DNA of 64,000 bases, from positions 106,784 through 170,783 of the forward strand of contig URKA01000002.1 of assembly GCA_900548345.1 (NCBI GenBank), in the 5' to 3' direction. The notes under the pieces are model-generated. The model was not told where the DNA came from, did no database searches, and saw only the letters and a program-made list of their open reading frames with translations. Origin of the DNA: an uncultured Paraprevotella sp. (GTDB lineage: Bacteria > Bacteroidota > Bacteroidia > Bacteroidales > Bacteroidaceae). Position numbers and translations under genes: made by a program. Positions 25,681-33,786 of the stretch are shown one piece after another (position 1 is the first letter of the stretch; each line of letters opens with the position of its first letter).

Positions 25681-25920
25681 TTAAAAAAGGAATCGCAGGA
25701 AAAATTCGGCAATCTTGAAGCACATTCCGACGGCAATGACCGACATGCCGGTGAGATGGTTTTCGGGAAGTGCGAAGTAGAGTACCAGCCCTACGACCGC
25801 ACAGGCCAGGAAGATGATGTTCAGTACCTTGCGCACCGTATCGGACGAGAACTTGTTTCTGCCGGAACGTTTCTTCCGTGTGCTTTCCTCTATCAGTTTT
25901 TCGATTTCTTCGCGGTTCAT
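25681..25920 (-). CDS. Small two-helix membrane protein inside the oxidoreductase operon
   Basis: A 79-residue protein with a basic, helical N-terminus (EEIEKLIEESTRKKRSGRNKF) and two hydrophobic helices (about 34-51 and 57-76). It has no recognised domain. It lies between the alpha and beta subunit genes with gaps of 9 and 11 bp, so it is co-transcribed. It could anchor the otherwise soluble enzyme to the membrane, but this is inference. Confidence 0.7.
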   Translation of the reverse strand: MNREEIEKLIEESTRKKRSGRNKFSSDTVRKVLNIIFLACAVVGLVLYFALPENHLTGMSVIAVGMCFKIAEFFLRFLF

Positions 25921-25929
25921 CTGTATATG

Positions 25930-27015
25930 TTATTTAATAAGTTTTTCTTTCAGTGCGCATACCACTTCGTCCGGGGTAGGCACAACGCCTCCCATTCTGC
26001 CGTAGTGTGCCACGGGGACAGTTCCGCCGGTGGCCAGCAGGATGTCCTGTACCATTTGTCCGGCATTGATTTCAAAGCTGAGTATGCCTTTTACTTGCCG
26101 GCCCAGGCGTGCCACTTCGTCGCTTGGGAACGGCCATAGCGTGATGGGGCGCAGAAGGCCGGTCCTGATACCTTCTCCACGGCAGATTTCGATGACTTTC
26201 TGTGCGATACGGGCGGCCGAACCGAATGCCACGATGAGGTATTCGGCATCTTCGCATGATACGGTCTCGAAGCGGACTTCATTTTTCTTGATTTCCCTGT
26301 ATTTTTCTTGAAGGTGCAGGTTCTTTTGTTCCATCGTCACGCAATCGAGGTCGAGCGAGGTCAGGATGTTGGGGCGGCGTGATGCCGGCCGTCCGATGGT
26401 GGCCCATGGGCATGTCTGTCGGATTTCCTCTTCCGTGCGGCGTGGTTTGAAAGGTGGGAGCACGAGTTTTTCCATCATTTGTCCGATGACGCCGTCGCTC
26501 AATATCATGGCCGGATTACGGTATTTGAAGGCCAGATTGAATGCGAGGTCCACGAAGTCGGCCATTTCCTGTACCGATGCCGGGGCCAGTACGATGACGT
26601 TATAGTCACCGTTTCCGCCGCCGCGTGTGGCCTGGAAATAGTCCGATTGGCTGGGTTGTATGGTGCCGAGTCCAGGCCCTCCGCGTTGCACGTTGACTAT
26701 CAGTCCGGGGATTTCTGCGCCGGCCATATAGGCGATGCCTTCCTGCATCAGGGCCACACCTGGGCTTGACGATGAGGTCATGGCACGTTTTCCGGCTGCG
26801 CCTGCGCCATATACCATGTTGATGGATGCCACTTCGCTTTCGGCTTGCAGCACGACCATGCCGGTGGTTTCCCAAGGTTTCTCGGCGGCCAGTGTTTCCA
26901 GCACTTCCGACTGGGGGGTGATGGGGTAGCCGAAATATCCGTCGCAGCCGCAGCGGATGGCGGCATGTGCCACGGCTTCGTTTCCTTTCATCAATACGAT
27001 TTCCTGTTCTGCCAT
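25930..27015 (-). CDS. 2-oxoacid:ferredoxin oxidoreductase, alpha subunit (VorB-like)
   Basis: A 361-residue alpha subunit. LMKGNEAVAHAAIRCGCDGYFGYPITPQSE is the family N-terminus, and SSSPGVALMQEGIAYMAGAEIPGLIVNVQRGGPGLGTIQPSQSDY the central conserved block. The C-terminal part (VAFGSAARI, LRPITLWPFP) is the pyrimidine-clamp domain. Bacteroides homologues are usually annotated as 3-methyl-2-oxobutanoate dehydrogenase VorB, suggesting valine-derived 2-oxoisovalerate as substrate, but 2-oxoglutarate is not excluded. It follows the ferredoxin subunit by 3 bp. Confidence 0.9.
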   Translation of the reverse strand: MAEQEIVLMKGNEAVAHAAIRCGCDGYFGYPITPQSEVLETLAAEKPWETTGMVVLQAESEVASINMVYGAGAAGKRAMTSSSSPGVALMQEGIAYMAGAEIPGLIVNVQRGGPGLGTIQPSQSDYFQATRGGGNGDYNVIVLAPASVQEMADFVDLAFNLAFKYRNPAMILSDGVIGQMMEKLVLPPFKPRRTEEEIRQTCPWATIGRPASRRPNILTSLDLDCVTMEQKNLHLQEKYREIKKNEVRFETVSCEDAEYLIVAFGSAARIAQKVIEICRGEGIRTGLLRPITLWPFPSDEVARLGRQVKGILSFEINAGQMVQDILLATGGTVPVAHYGRMGGVVPTPDEVVCALKEKLIK

Positions 27016-27018
27016 AGT

Positions 27019-27252
27019 TTATTCTTCCTCTTTCTTTTTATATACGGTGATACATCCGTCGGGGCATACGATGGCGCATGACGCGCATCCGTTGCATGTG
27101 TCCTTTACGGTCTGTTCCATGAAATGATACCCTTTTCTGTTTACCTGTTTTTCCGCGAGCGAAAGCAGGTGGAGCGGGCAGGCAATCACGCAGAGGTTGC
27201 AACCTTTGCATCGTTCGCGGTCTACCACTATTGCGCCTTTGATTTTACTCAT
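27019..27252 (-). CDS. 2-oxoacid:ferredoxin oxidoreductase, ferredoxin-like delta subunit
   Basis: A 77-residue protein with two [4Fe-4S] motifs, CKGCNLCVIACP and CNGCASCAIVCP. It carries electrons from the TPP site to free ferredoxin. It lies directly upstream of the alpha subunit (3-bp gap) and 28 bp after the TPR gene. Confidence 0.92.
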   Translation of the reverse strand: MSKIKGAIVVDRERCKGCNLCVIACPLHLLSLAEKQVNRKGYHFMEQTVKDTCNGCASCAIVCPDGCITVYKKKEEE

Positions 27253-27280
27253 ATTCCTGTTGGTTTTTCAAAATTCCTTA

Positions 27281-27556
27281 TTAAGGATTATAATAGTCTT
27301 TATGATAATATTCGATGATATCCATGAGCATCCGGTGGGCTTCCGTGGCCGGACTGTCGGGATTGACGGACATGGCTTCGAGATAGCAGTTGATGGCCTC
27401 ACGGAAATTGCCTTTCTTGCGATAGGCGTTGCCCAGTTTGTAATACAGCTGGTCGCGTGGCTGTGTGCCGCTTTCGATTAGGTTGTTCAGCTGCCCGATG
27501 GCATCGTCTGTCCCGACTTGCCGTAAAATCCGGTCTGTTTCGCTTTGTTCATCCAT
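27281..27556 (-). CDS. Small tetratricopeptide repeat protein
   Basis: A 91-residue protein. The ATG at 27556 (MDEQSETD) was chosen over an upstream TTG. DQLYYKLGNAYRKKGNFREAINCYLEAMSVNPDSP is a good TPR unit with the W/Y-LG-Y-A-F-A-P pattern; a second partial unit precedes it. It is the first gene of the oxidoreductase operon and may act as a protein-protein adaptor. No signal peptide. Confidence 0.75.
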   Translation of the reverse strand: MDEQSETDRILRQVGTDDAIGQLNNLIESGTQPRDQLYYKLGNAYRKKGNFREAINCYLEAMSVNPDSPATEAHRMLMDIIEYYHKDYYNP

Positions 27557-27581
27557 CTTTATCAACTTCTTTCTGTCTATA

Positions 27582-27589
27582 CAAAAATA
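27582..27589 (-). promoter_or_regulatory. Predicted -7 box (TATTTTTG) of the TPR-oxidoreductase operon
   Basis: TATTTTTG on the minus strand, 26 bp upstream of the TPR protein ATG. The operon from here runs through six genes to the terminator at 24261-24300. Confidence 0.5.
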
Positions 27590-27915
27590 AGTTTTATTTA
27601 TCAGAATAACGAAGAATGTTTCATTTTAAAGGAATTTTAAACAAAAAATCCTCTTTGTTTAGGATGGCGTAAATACGTAATCAGCTGGTAGACAGGCGGA
27701 GTGTGGATTTTGGGTATATGGTTTCAAATAGAACTATTAATAGTGTAATCAATGAGTTTTTTTGCTCATTTCCTTTCTTTTTGTGCCGTTTTTTGCGTCT
27801 TACTTCCCCCCGTTTGAGGTGTGGAAAGACAAGGGGGTGGAGGTGGAAATTCCGCACCATTTTTGTGCTTTTGTATGTGCTTGATTTTCAGTGGTGTCTT
27901 GAAGGGAAAAATGCA

Positions 27916-27989
27916 CACCTGTGTGCGTCGCATCGGTCACAGGTGTGCGTTTCATCGGTCACAGGTGACCATTTTGCCGCACACAGGTT
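27916..27989. repeat. 22-bp-period CACCTGTG array, locus B (4 cores)
   Basis: Cores at 27916 (CACCTGTG), 27938 (CACAGGTG), 27960 (CACAGGTG) and 27982 (CACAGGTT, one mismatch) are spaced exactly 22 bp. The array is flanked by AAAAATGC and a TTCACATTTTT run. It lies in the 519-bp gap 27557-28075, which otherwise shows only the TPR promoter and the terminator at 28022. Confidence 0.85.
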
Positions 27990-28021
27990 CACATTTTTCT
28001 GTGGTCAAATTTATATGAAAG

Positions 28022-28055
28022 CACAGAGGGCGCAGATACGTCTGCGCCCTCTGTG
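28022..28055 (-). terminator. Strong hairpin after the DUF4468 gene
   Basis: CACAGAGGGCGCAGA and TCTGCGCCCTCTGTG form a perfect 15-bp GC-rich stem with a TACG loop, 21 bp beyond the DUF4468 stop. The following T-tract on the minus strand is poor (CTTTCATA), so termination may need Rho or the hairpin may protect the 3' end. Confidence 0.7.
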
Positions 28056-28075
28056 TGAACTGTCCCGATATGGTG

Positions 28076-28690
28076 TCAAAGCAGTTCCGTAGCCTTGTGC
28101 CGCTGTTCGGGAACCGGTGTCTCGAAAGCGTCGCGTGCACCTTGGAAAATGGCTTCCACGCGGTCTACGGTCTTACGGCGGAACTTGGCCGAGCCCCAGA
28201 GGAGTTTGGTCTTGTCCTTGTTCAGTGCGTTGTCGTCGTTAATCCACTCTTCGGCACGGTAGGTTTTTCCGTTGAATCCTTCCATGTCTTCTTCGTAATA
28301 GTAGACGATTTGCGTCAGTTGCATGTGACATTTCCCGTCGGAGCACTGTGCGGTCAGCATATAGCGGAAACGTGTGCGGTCCAGGTTCAGCGGTTTTTTC
28401 TTGAATATCATCCATTCTTCGAATCGTGCCACGATGGTGCCTTCCTGCGGGTCGTCCATTGCGAATTTTGTTCTGGGCAGCTGGTTGTCGGCCTTTATCA
28501 GTGCCGTGATGTAGTTTTTCATCACTTCATATATCTGCTGTTTGCTTTTGCCTTTCACTGCAAATGTCTGTTGGAACAACACTTGTCCGTTGGTTTCCGG
28601 CACTGCTCCGGCGAGGTATTTGCTGTCGTCCCTTTCTTTGGCAAAGACAGCCAAAGGAAGGCATAAAAGGAGTAGGAGAATCTTTTTCAT
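28076..28690 (-). CDS. DUF4468 domain protein, exported
   Basis: A 204-residue protein. The start at 28690 gives the Sec signal peptide MKKILLLLLCLPLAVFAKE. The rest matches DUF4468 with TBP-like fold, found in many Bacteroides periplasmic proteins of unknown function (QTFAVKGKSKQQIYEVMKNYI, MLTAQCSDGKCHMQLTQIVYYYEE). It is monocistronic with a TAAATTTG -7 box about 28 bp upstream. Confidence 0.8.
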   Translation of the reverse strand: MKKILLLLLCLPLAVFAKERDDSKYLAGAVPETNGQVLFQQTFAVKGKSKQQIYEVMKNYITALIKADNQLPRTKFAMDDPQEGTIVARFEEWMIFKKKPLNLDRTRFRYMLTAQCSDGKCHMQLTQIVYYYEEDMEGFNGKTYRAEEWINDDNALNKDKTKLLWGSAKFRRKTVDRVEAIFQGARDAFETPVPEQRHKATELL

Positions 28691-28717
28691 GAGTCTTGTT
28701 GTTTTTAAAGTTCCGCA

Positions 28718-28725
28718 CAAATTTA
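28718..28725 (-). promoter_or_regulatory. Predicted -7 box (TAAATTTG) of the DUF4468 gene
   Basis: TAAATTTG on the minus strand fits TAnnTTTG, 28 bp upstream of the ATG. Confidence 0.5.
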
Positions 28726-28782
28726 ATAAAAGAATGGTAATATCGCACAGTGTTTGCCGCTGTTTAATTCATTTTTGCACTT

Positions 28783-29496
28783 TTACAGGATATATCGGTC
28801 TATGTAGGCCATGATTTCTGTCTTGTATGTGTTCGATATAGGGATGCGTGCCTTGCCGAAGATGATTTGCCCTTTGTCGAGCACTTTCACTTTGTTCATC
28901 TGTACGATGTATGAGCGGTGTACGCGCATGAACCGCGGAGATGCCAGCCTCTCCTCCATACTTTTCATGCTGATGAGCGAGATGACGGGACGCGGTTCGC
29001 CTTCCAGGTAGATTTTCAGATAGTCTTTCAGGCCTTCTATATATAAGATGTCGTCCAGCCTTATTCGCACCAGCTTGTAGTCCGATTTGACGTAGATGAA
29101 TTCTTCGTCTTCGTCTTTTGAATGGCTTTGCCTTTTCATCGCGAACCATTCCACGGCCCTGTAGGCCGCCGCAAGAAATTCGTTATAGCCGATGGGTTTG
29201 AGCAGGTAGTCCAGTGCATTGACCCGGAAACCGTCTACTGCGTATTGGTCGAATGCCGTGGTGAAGACGATGCGTGTCCGTTCCGGAACGAGTCTTGAAA
29301 ATTCCAGGCCGTTCTGTCCGGGCATCTGAATGTCCAGAAAGAGCAGGTCAATGTCTTTGGTACGGACTTCATCCAGTGCCGCGAGGGCACTGTTGTACTT
29401 CCCGCACAGTTCGAGAAAAGGAGTTTTCCGCACGTAGCTTTCCATCAGGCTCAGTGCCAGCGGTTCGTCGTCGATGATTGCACATTTCAGTATCAT
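28783..29496 (-). CDS. LytR/AlgR-type response regulator (receiver + LytTR)
   Basis: A 237-residue transcription factor. The receiver domain (1-120) has the acidic pocket at D9/D10, the phospho-acceptor D55 in FLDIQMPG and K103 in LKPI. The C-terminal LytTR DNA-binding domain (about 140-237) has FIYVKSDYKLVRIRLDDILYIEG and FMRVHRSYIVQMNKV. It overlaps the upstream histidine kinase gene by 4 bp and is the last gene of the TolC-MacA-MacB operon, so it probably regulates that pump. Confidence 0.92.
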   Translation of the reverse strand: MILKCAIIDDEPLALSLMESYVRKTPFLELCGKYNSALAALDEVRTKDIDLLFLDIQMPGQNGLEFSRLVPERTRIVFTTAFDQYAVDGFRVNALDYLLKPIGYNEFLAAAYRAVEWFAMKRQSHSKDEDEEFIYVKSDYKLVRIRLDDILYIEGLKDYLKIYLEGEPRPVISLISMKSMEERLASPRFMRVHRSYIVQMNKVKVLDKGQIIFGKARIPISNTYKTEIMAYIDRYIL

Positions 29497-30569
29497 AGGT
29501 CAGAAGTTTGTATGGTCAGTTCCGAGGTATATATCGTATGGTCGGGATTGGTTCCTTTTGTCCATTCGTGACGTTGGGGATAGATAAGGTCAAGTCGTTT
29601 CTGTACCTGTTTCAGTCCGATGCCGCTTCCGCTGATGTCGTTCTTTTCTTTCGGGAAATAAGAGTTTTCTATCAGACAGGTCAGTGTGCCGGGCCGTTTT
29701 GAGTAAAGCCGGATGTGGATGAAACTGGGATGCAGCGGGTTGATGCCGTGCTTGAAGGCATTTTCGATGAGTGAGATGAAAATCAACGGTGCAATCCGCA
29801 TGTTGTCATTTCTGGGAATGTCTACGGTGAATTGCAGGTCCACGTTGTCGGACAGCCTGATTTTCATCAGTGCCACATACTTTTCAAGGAAGTCCGCTTC
29901 GCGTTCCACCGGAATGAAATCCTGGTTGTTGTCGTAAAGCAGGTGGCGCAACAGCCGGCTCAGGTCCTGTACGGCCTGCTGGGCCTTGTCGGTCTCGAAA
30001 GCAATCAGCGCGTAGATGTTGTTCAGCGTATTGAGAAGGAAATGGGGATTGATTTGGTTGCGCAGGTTTTTCAGTTCGGCCTCCGTGCGTTGCAGTTCGG
30101 CTTTCTGCCGGCCGAGTTCGGCCTCGTGCCACTTCTTGCTCATGCGTATGATGGCGGCCAATGCCGCGATAAGTCCGAACAATACGAAATCGCGCATGCG
30201 GAAGATTACGAAGTCGAACCAGTCCGGCGGTGTACGGCGGTCCTGGCACCGGGCCAGAGGATAGTGCGTGTTGCACATGTCGAACCACAGATGGATGAAT
30301 CCCAGCAGGCTGAAACAGAGGCATACGTTGACCAGTATGTAGGTTTTGTATCTGTTTTTGAACAGCAGGCGTGGAACGAGCCACAGGTAATTCAGGTAGA
30401 AGATGACGGACATGGCCAGGGGCGGTCCTGTCATTCTAAGAAATTCCCCGTTCTCAGGCGGTTCGCTCATCCGTCCTATCAGCATGGGAGGCAATCCGAA
30501 AAGGAACATCCATGCGAACAGGTGGATGAGGAACTCTTGAGAAAACTTATAATTAAAATTGCATTTCAT
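29493..30569 (-). CDS. LytS-type sensor histidine kinase
   Basis: A 358-residue membrane kinase with four hydrophobic segments in the first 140 residues (about 12-32, 48-68, 76-96, 124-142), a coiled-coil linker (145-172), the His-kinase motif NQINPHFLLNTLNN with H176, and a HATPase_c domain ending in GSGIGLKQVQKRL. It lacks a large sensory domain, so it probably senses a membrane-embedded signal or the pump itself. It is 9 bp downstream of the MacB permease gene and overlaps the regulator gene. Confidence 0.92.
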   Translation of the reverse strand: MKCNFNYKFSQEFLIHLFAWMFLFGLPPMLIGRMSEPPENGEFLRMTGPPLAMSVIFYLNYLWLVPRLLFKNRYKTYILVNVCLCFSLLGFIHLWFDMCNTHYPLARCQDRRTPPDWFDFVIFRMRDFVLFGLIAALAAIIRMSKKWHEAELGRQKAELQRTEAELKNLRNQINPHFLLNTLNNIYALIAFETDKAQQAVQDLSRLLRHLLYDNNQDFIPVEREADFLEKYVALMKIRLSDNVDLQFTVDIPRNDNMRIAPLIFISLIENAFKHGINPLHPSFIHIRLYSKRPGTLTCLIENSYFPKEKNDISGSGIGLKQVQKRLDLIYPQRHEWTKGTNPDHTIYTSELTIQTSDL

Positions 30570-30578
30570 GATGCCGTC

Positions 30579-31799
30579 CTATTCATATCTGATGGCTTCG
30601 ATGGGGTCAAGGCGTGCGGCTTTCTGTGCGGGGAAATACCCGAAACCTATGCCTATGATGGTGCATACCACGAAGCTGACGATGATGCTCCATAAAGGTA
30701 TCGAGGTGGGAAGTCCGAAAGCCGAACTGCACACCAGTGTGCCCGCATACCCCACGCAGATGCCCAGCAGTCCGCCGGTGATGCTGATGACGATGGATTC
30801 GATGAGAAACTGGTTGCAGATGTCTATGCCGCGCGCTCCCACCGACATGCGCAGGCCGATTTCCTTCGTGCGTTCCGTGACGGACACGAGCATGATGTTC
30901 ATGATGCCGATGCCGGCCACAAGCAGGGAAAATGCGGCAGCCACCACAAGGATGATGGTGATGGTATCCATCGTGGACGACATGGTTTCCATCATTTCCT
31001 GTTGGGAATGGATGGTAAAGTCGTCTTCGTCGGAATCTTTCAGTTTGTGGTTGCGGCGCAGTATCGCGGTCAGTTCGGCAATGGCGTCTTCGGTCAGTTC
31101 CTCGGTAATGGCCGAACAGTTGATGTGGTTCAGGAAGGTCTGTGCGAGGATACGTTTCATGACGGTGGTGTAGGGCGCGATGACCAGATTATCCTGGTCC
31201 ATGCCGAAGCTGTTGTAACCTTTGGATTTCAGCACGCCGATTACCCTGAACGGAATGGACTTGAAGCGGATGGTCTTTCCCACCGGATCGCCTCCGTTGG
31301 GAAACAGTTCATCGGCCACGGTTTTTCCGATAAGACAGACTTTCGCGCTCTTGCGGATGTCTTCTTCGGTGAACATATCCCCGTCCTCCACCGTCCATTG
31401 TTTGATGTCGAGGTATTCCGGACTTTCGCCGTAGATGGAGGTCACCGTATTGTTGGCCCCATAGATGCACTGTCCCGAACTGGACACTTCGGGACTTGCG
31501 AAAGTGATGAACTTGGCTTCGTCCTTGACGGCCTGGAAATCCTCCACCTTCAAAGTCTGCATGGCACTGGGGTCCTGACGCACTCCGCCGCGCGTGTCGG
31601 CTCCGGGACGAACCATGATGATGTTGGTTCCCATCTGGGAGATGGTCTTGCGCACATTCTCTTTCGAGCCTTGTCCTATGGCCATCATGATGATGACGGC
31701 CGCCACGCCGATGATGATGCCCAGCATGGAGAGGAACGAACGGAACTTGTTATGGGCAATGGCCTTCAGGGCCACCTTGATTAGATTGGTAAAGTTCAT
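30579..31799 (-). CDS. MacB-type ABC transporter permease
   Basis: A 406-residue permease of the MacB/FtsX type. Helix 1 lies near residues 22-42, followed by a large periplasmic MacB_PCD domain (about 45-250), then the FtsX core with three helices (about 280-400). Unlike E. coli MacB, the ATPase is a separate gene (31811). It would couple ATP hydrolysis to export of a periplasmic substrate through TolC. Confidence 0.9.
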   Translation of the reverse strand: MNFTNLIKVALKAIAHNKFRSFLSMLGIIIGVAAVIIMMAIGQGSKENVRKTISQMGTNIIMVRPGADTRGGVRQDPSAMQTLKVEDFQAVKDEAKFITFASPEVSSSGQCIYGANNTVTSIYGESPEYLDIKQWTVEDGDMFTEEDIRKSAKVCLIGKTVADELFPNGGDPVGKTIRFKSIPFRVIGVLKSKGYNSFGMDQDNLVIAPYTTVMKRILAQTFLNHINCSAITEELTEDAIAELTAILRRNHKLKDSDEDDFTIHSQQEMMETMSSTMDTITIILVVAAAFSLLVAGIGIMNIMLVSVTERTKEIGLRMSVGARGIDICNQFLIESIVISITGGLLGICVGYAGTLVCSSAFGLPTSIPLWSIIVSFVVCTIIGIGFGYFPAQKAARLDPIEAIRYE

Positions 31800-31810
31800 A
31801 ACGGTTTGCT

Positions 31811-32575
31811 TTAGTCGTCTTGAGGTAAGGGTAACCGCGACAAGGCCTCGGCTGCCGATAATATATGGTCGTTCATCACGTCTTCACGGATTTTTCCGTC
31901 GCGCAACACGATGTTCCGGCTACTATACTGGGCTATTTCGGGATTATGGGTGACGAAGATGATGGTGCGCCCCTCGGCATACAGTTTCTGGAACAGCACC
32001 AGTACTTCAAAACTGGTTCGTGTGTCCAGGTTGCCGGTCGCTTCGTCGGCCAGTATCACGGCCGGGTTGTTCACCAATGCGCGGGCTATGGCCACACGCT
32101 GCATCTGTCCGCCCGACATCTGGTTGCTCTTGTGGTCGAGCCTGTTTCCCAGTCCAACCGATTCCAGGGCTGCCACGGCGGCTTCCCGTCGTTGACGGGC
32201 ACTATAGTTGCTGTTGTACATCAATGGCAATTCCACGTTCTCTACCGCCGTAGTCTTGGCCAGCAAGTTGTAGTTTTGGAATACGAAGCCGATTTTCCGG
32301 TTGCGCAGTTTCGCCCTTTGCGATTTCGACATGGTGCGTACGGAGACCCCGTCCAGATAATACTCACCTTTCGTGGGAGTGTCGAGGCATCCCAGTTGGT
32401 TCAGCAGTGTGGATTTGCCGGAACCGGACGTACCCATGATGGTCACGAACTCTCCTTCGTGAATCTTGAAGGATACTCCGCGCAGGGCATGTACCGTTTC
32501 CGAGCCAACGATGAAATCGCGTCTCACATTGTCCAGTTCGATGACAACTTTCTTGTTGCTTCTGTCGTTTTCCAT
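31811..32575 (-). CDS. MacB-type ABC transporter ATP-binding protein
   Basis: A 254-residue ABC ATPase. Walker A is GTSGSGKST, the Q-loop is FVFQNYNLL, the signature is MSGGQMQRVAIARAL and Walker B is VILADEATGNLD, all typical of the MacB/LolD group. It starts 12 bp after the adaptor gene and is followed by the permease gene after 11 bp. Confidence 0.93.
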   Translation of the reverse strand: MENDRSNKKVVIELDNVRRDFIVGSETVHALRGVSFKIHEGEFVTIMGTSGSGKSTLLNQLGCLDTPTKGEYYLDGVSVRTMSKSQRAKLRNRKIGFVFQNYNLLAKTTAVENVELPLMYNSNYSARQRREAAVAALESVGLGNRLDHKSNQMSGGQMQRVAIARALVNNPAVILADEATGNLDTRTSFEVLVLFQKLYAEGRTIIFVTHNPEIAQYSSRNIVLRDGKIREDVMNDHILSAAEALSRLPLPQDD

Positions 32576-32587
32576 CTTCAGCTGTTT

Positions 32588-33766
32588 CTATTTCTTGTTC
32601 TTGTTGTTCCTTCTCGGTCCGGGCATGAATGGGTTGCTGTTGGCTTTGGCCGGGTCGTCTTCCGGTGCAGGGGAGCTCAACACAAAGTCCGTAATGACGG
32701 AAGTGCCGGCTTCGATTCCTCCGAGTATTTCCGTCAGTGTGCCATTTGTGATTCCGGTGGTGACAGGAATGGCTTTCATGTTGTTCCCGTCCATGACCCA
32801 TACTTTGTCTTTTCCTTTACAGTCCACTATTTTTGAGTCCTCGTTCATCAGGTGTTCGTTGGGCGTGAAGCGTAAGGCTTTGTTGGATACGGTCAGCACG
32901 TTGTTCTTTTCCAATGTGAAGATGGTGACATTGGCGGTCAGTCCCGGCTTGAGTTTCAGGTCGTTGTTGGGAGCCGAAATGACCACTTCGTAGGTGACGA
33001 CGTTGCTTTCCACCGTGGCTTCCTGGCGCACCTGGGTCACTTCACCGTGGAACGTGTCGTTGGGGTATGCATCGACAGTGAACGTGACACGCTGTCCTTC
33101 TCTGACTTCGCCTATGTCGGCTTCGTCCACATCGGCAATCACGCGCATGTCGGTCAGGTCCTGCGCGATGGTGAAAAGAGTAGGCGTGTTGAAGCTGGAA
33201 GCCACGGTCTGTCCTTCTTCCACAGCCTTGCTCAATACAACACCGTCGATGGGTGAGGTGATGGTGGCATATCCCATGTTGGTCTCGGCTTTGTTCACGT
33301 TCTCCCGCATGGAATTGTACGCTTCCAGAGCCTTGCGGTAGTTCAGGTATGTCGTCTCGAATTCGGTTTTACTCACCAGACCCTTTTCGTTCAGCACCTT
33401 GTAGCGTTCGTAGTTTGTCTTTTGAAAATCCAGGTCGCTTTTCGCGCTCGCCAGATTGGCTTTGGCACTTTTCAGTTCACTGTTCAGGTTCGTCTTGTCG
33501 AGTTCGGCGATGACTTGTCCTTTTTTCACCACACTGTTGTAGTCCACATATATCTTGTCGATGATGCCGGAAACCTGTGTGCCGACCTCCACTTCTGTCA
33601 CCGGCTCGATTGTACCGGTAGCGGTGACGCTGCTACGTATGGTGTCAGGGCTGACTTTGGTAAATTCATATCCTATTTCCTGTTTGTCTTTAGGTCGGAA
33701 CATTAATGTGCCGGCTACGGCAACCGCCGCAATCAGGACGGCGATGATGATTTTCTTCTTTGTCAT
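32588..33766 (-). CDS. MacA-type periplasmic adaptor subunit
   Basis: A 392-residue HlyD-family membrane fusion protein with an N-terminal membrane anchor (KKKIIIAVLIAAVAVAGTLMF, no lipobox). The lipoyl half-motifs (VEVGTQVSGIIDKIYVDYNSVVKKGQVIAELD and TITSPIDGVVLSKAVEEGQTV) bracket a helical hairpin (about 85-155). The beta-barrel and membrane-proximal domains follow. The C-terminal tail is basic (GPRRNNKNKK). It links the MacB pump to the TolC-like protein encoded 20 bp upstream. Confidence 0.9.
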   Translation of the reverse strand: MTKKKIIIAVLIAAVAVAGTLMFRPKDKQEIGYEFTKVSPDTIRSSVTATGTIEPVTEVEVGTQVSGIIDKIYVDYNSVVKKGQVIAELDKTNLNSELKSAKANLASAKSDLDFQKTNYERYKVLNEKGLVSKTEFETTYLNYRKALEAYNSMRENVNKAETNMGYATITSPIDGVVLSKAVEEGQTVASSFNTPTLFTIAQDLTDMRVIADVDEADIGEVREGQRVTFTVDAYPNDTFHGEVTQVRQEATVESNVVTYEVVISAPNNDLKLKPGLTANVTIFTLEKNNVLTVSNKALRFTPNEHLMNEDSKIVDCKGKDKVWVMDGNNMKAIPVTTGITNGTLTEILGGIEAGTSVITDFVLSSPAPEDDPAKANSNPFMPGPRRNNKNKK

Positions 33767-33786
33767 ATTGGAAGGTGTTTTTTGAT

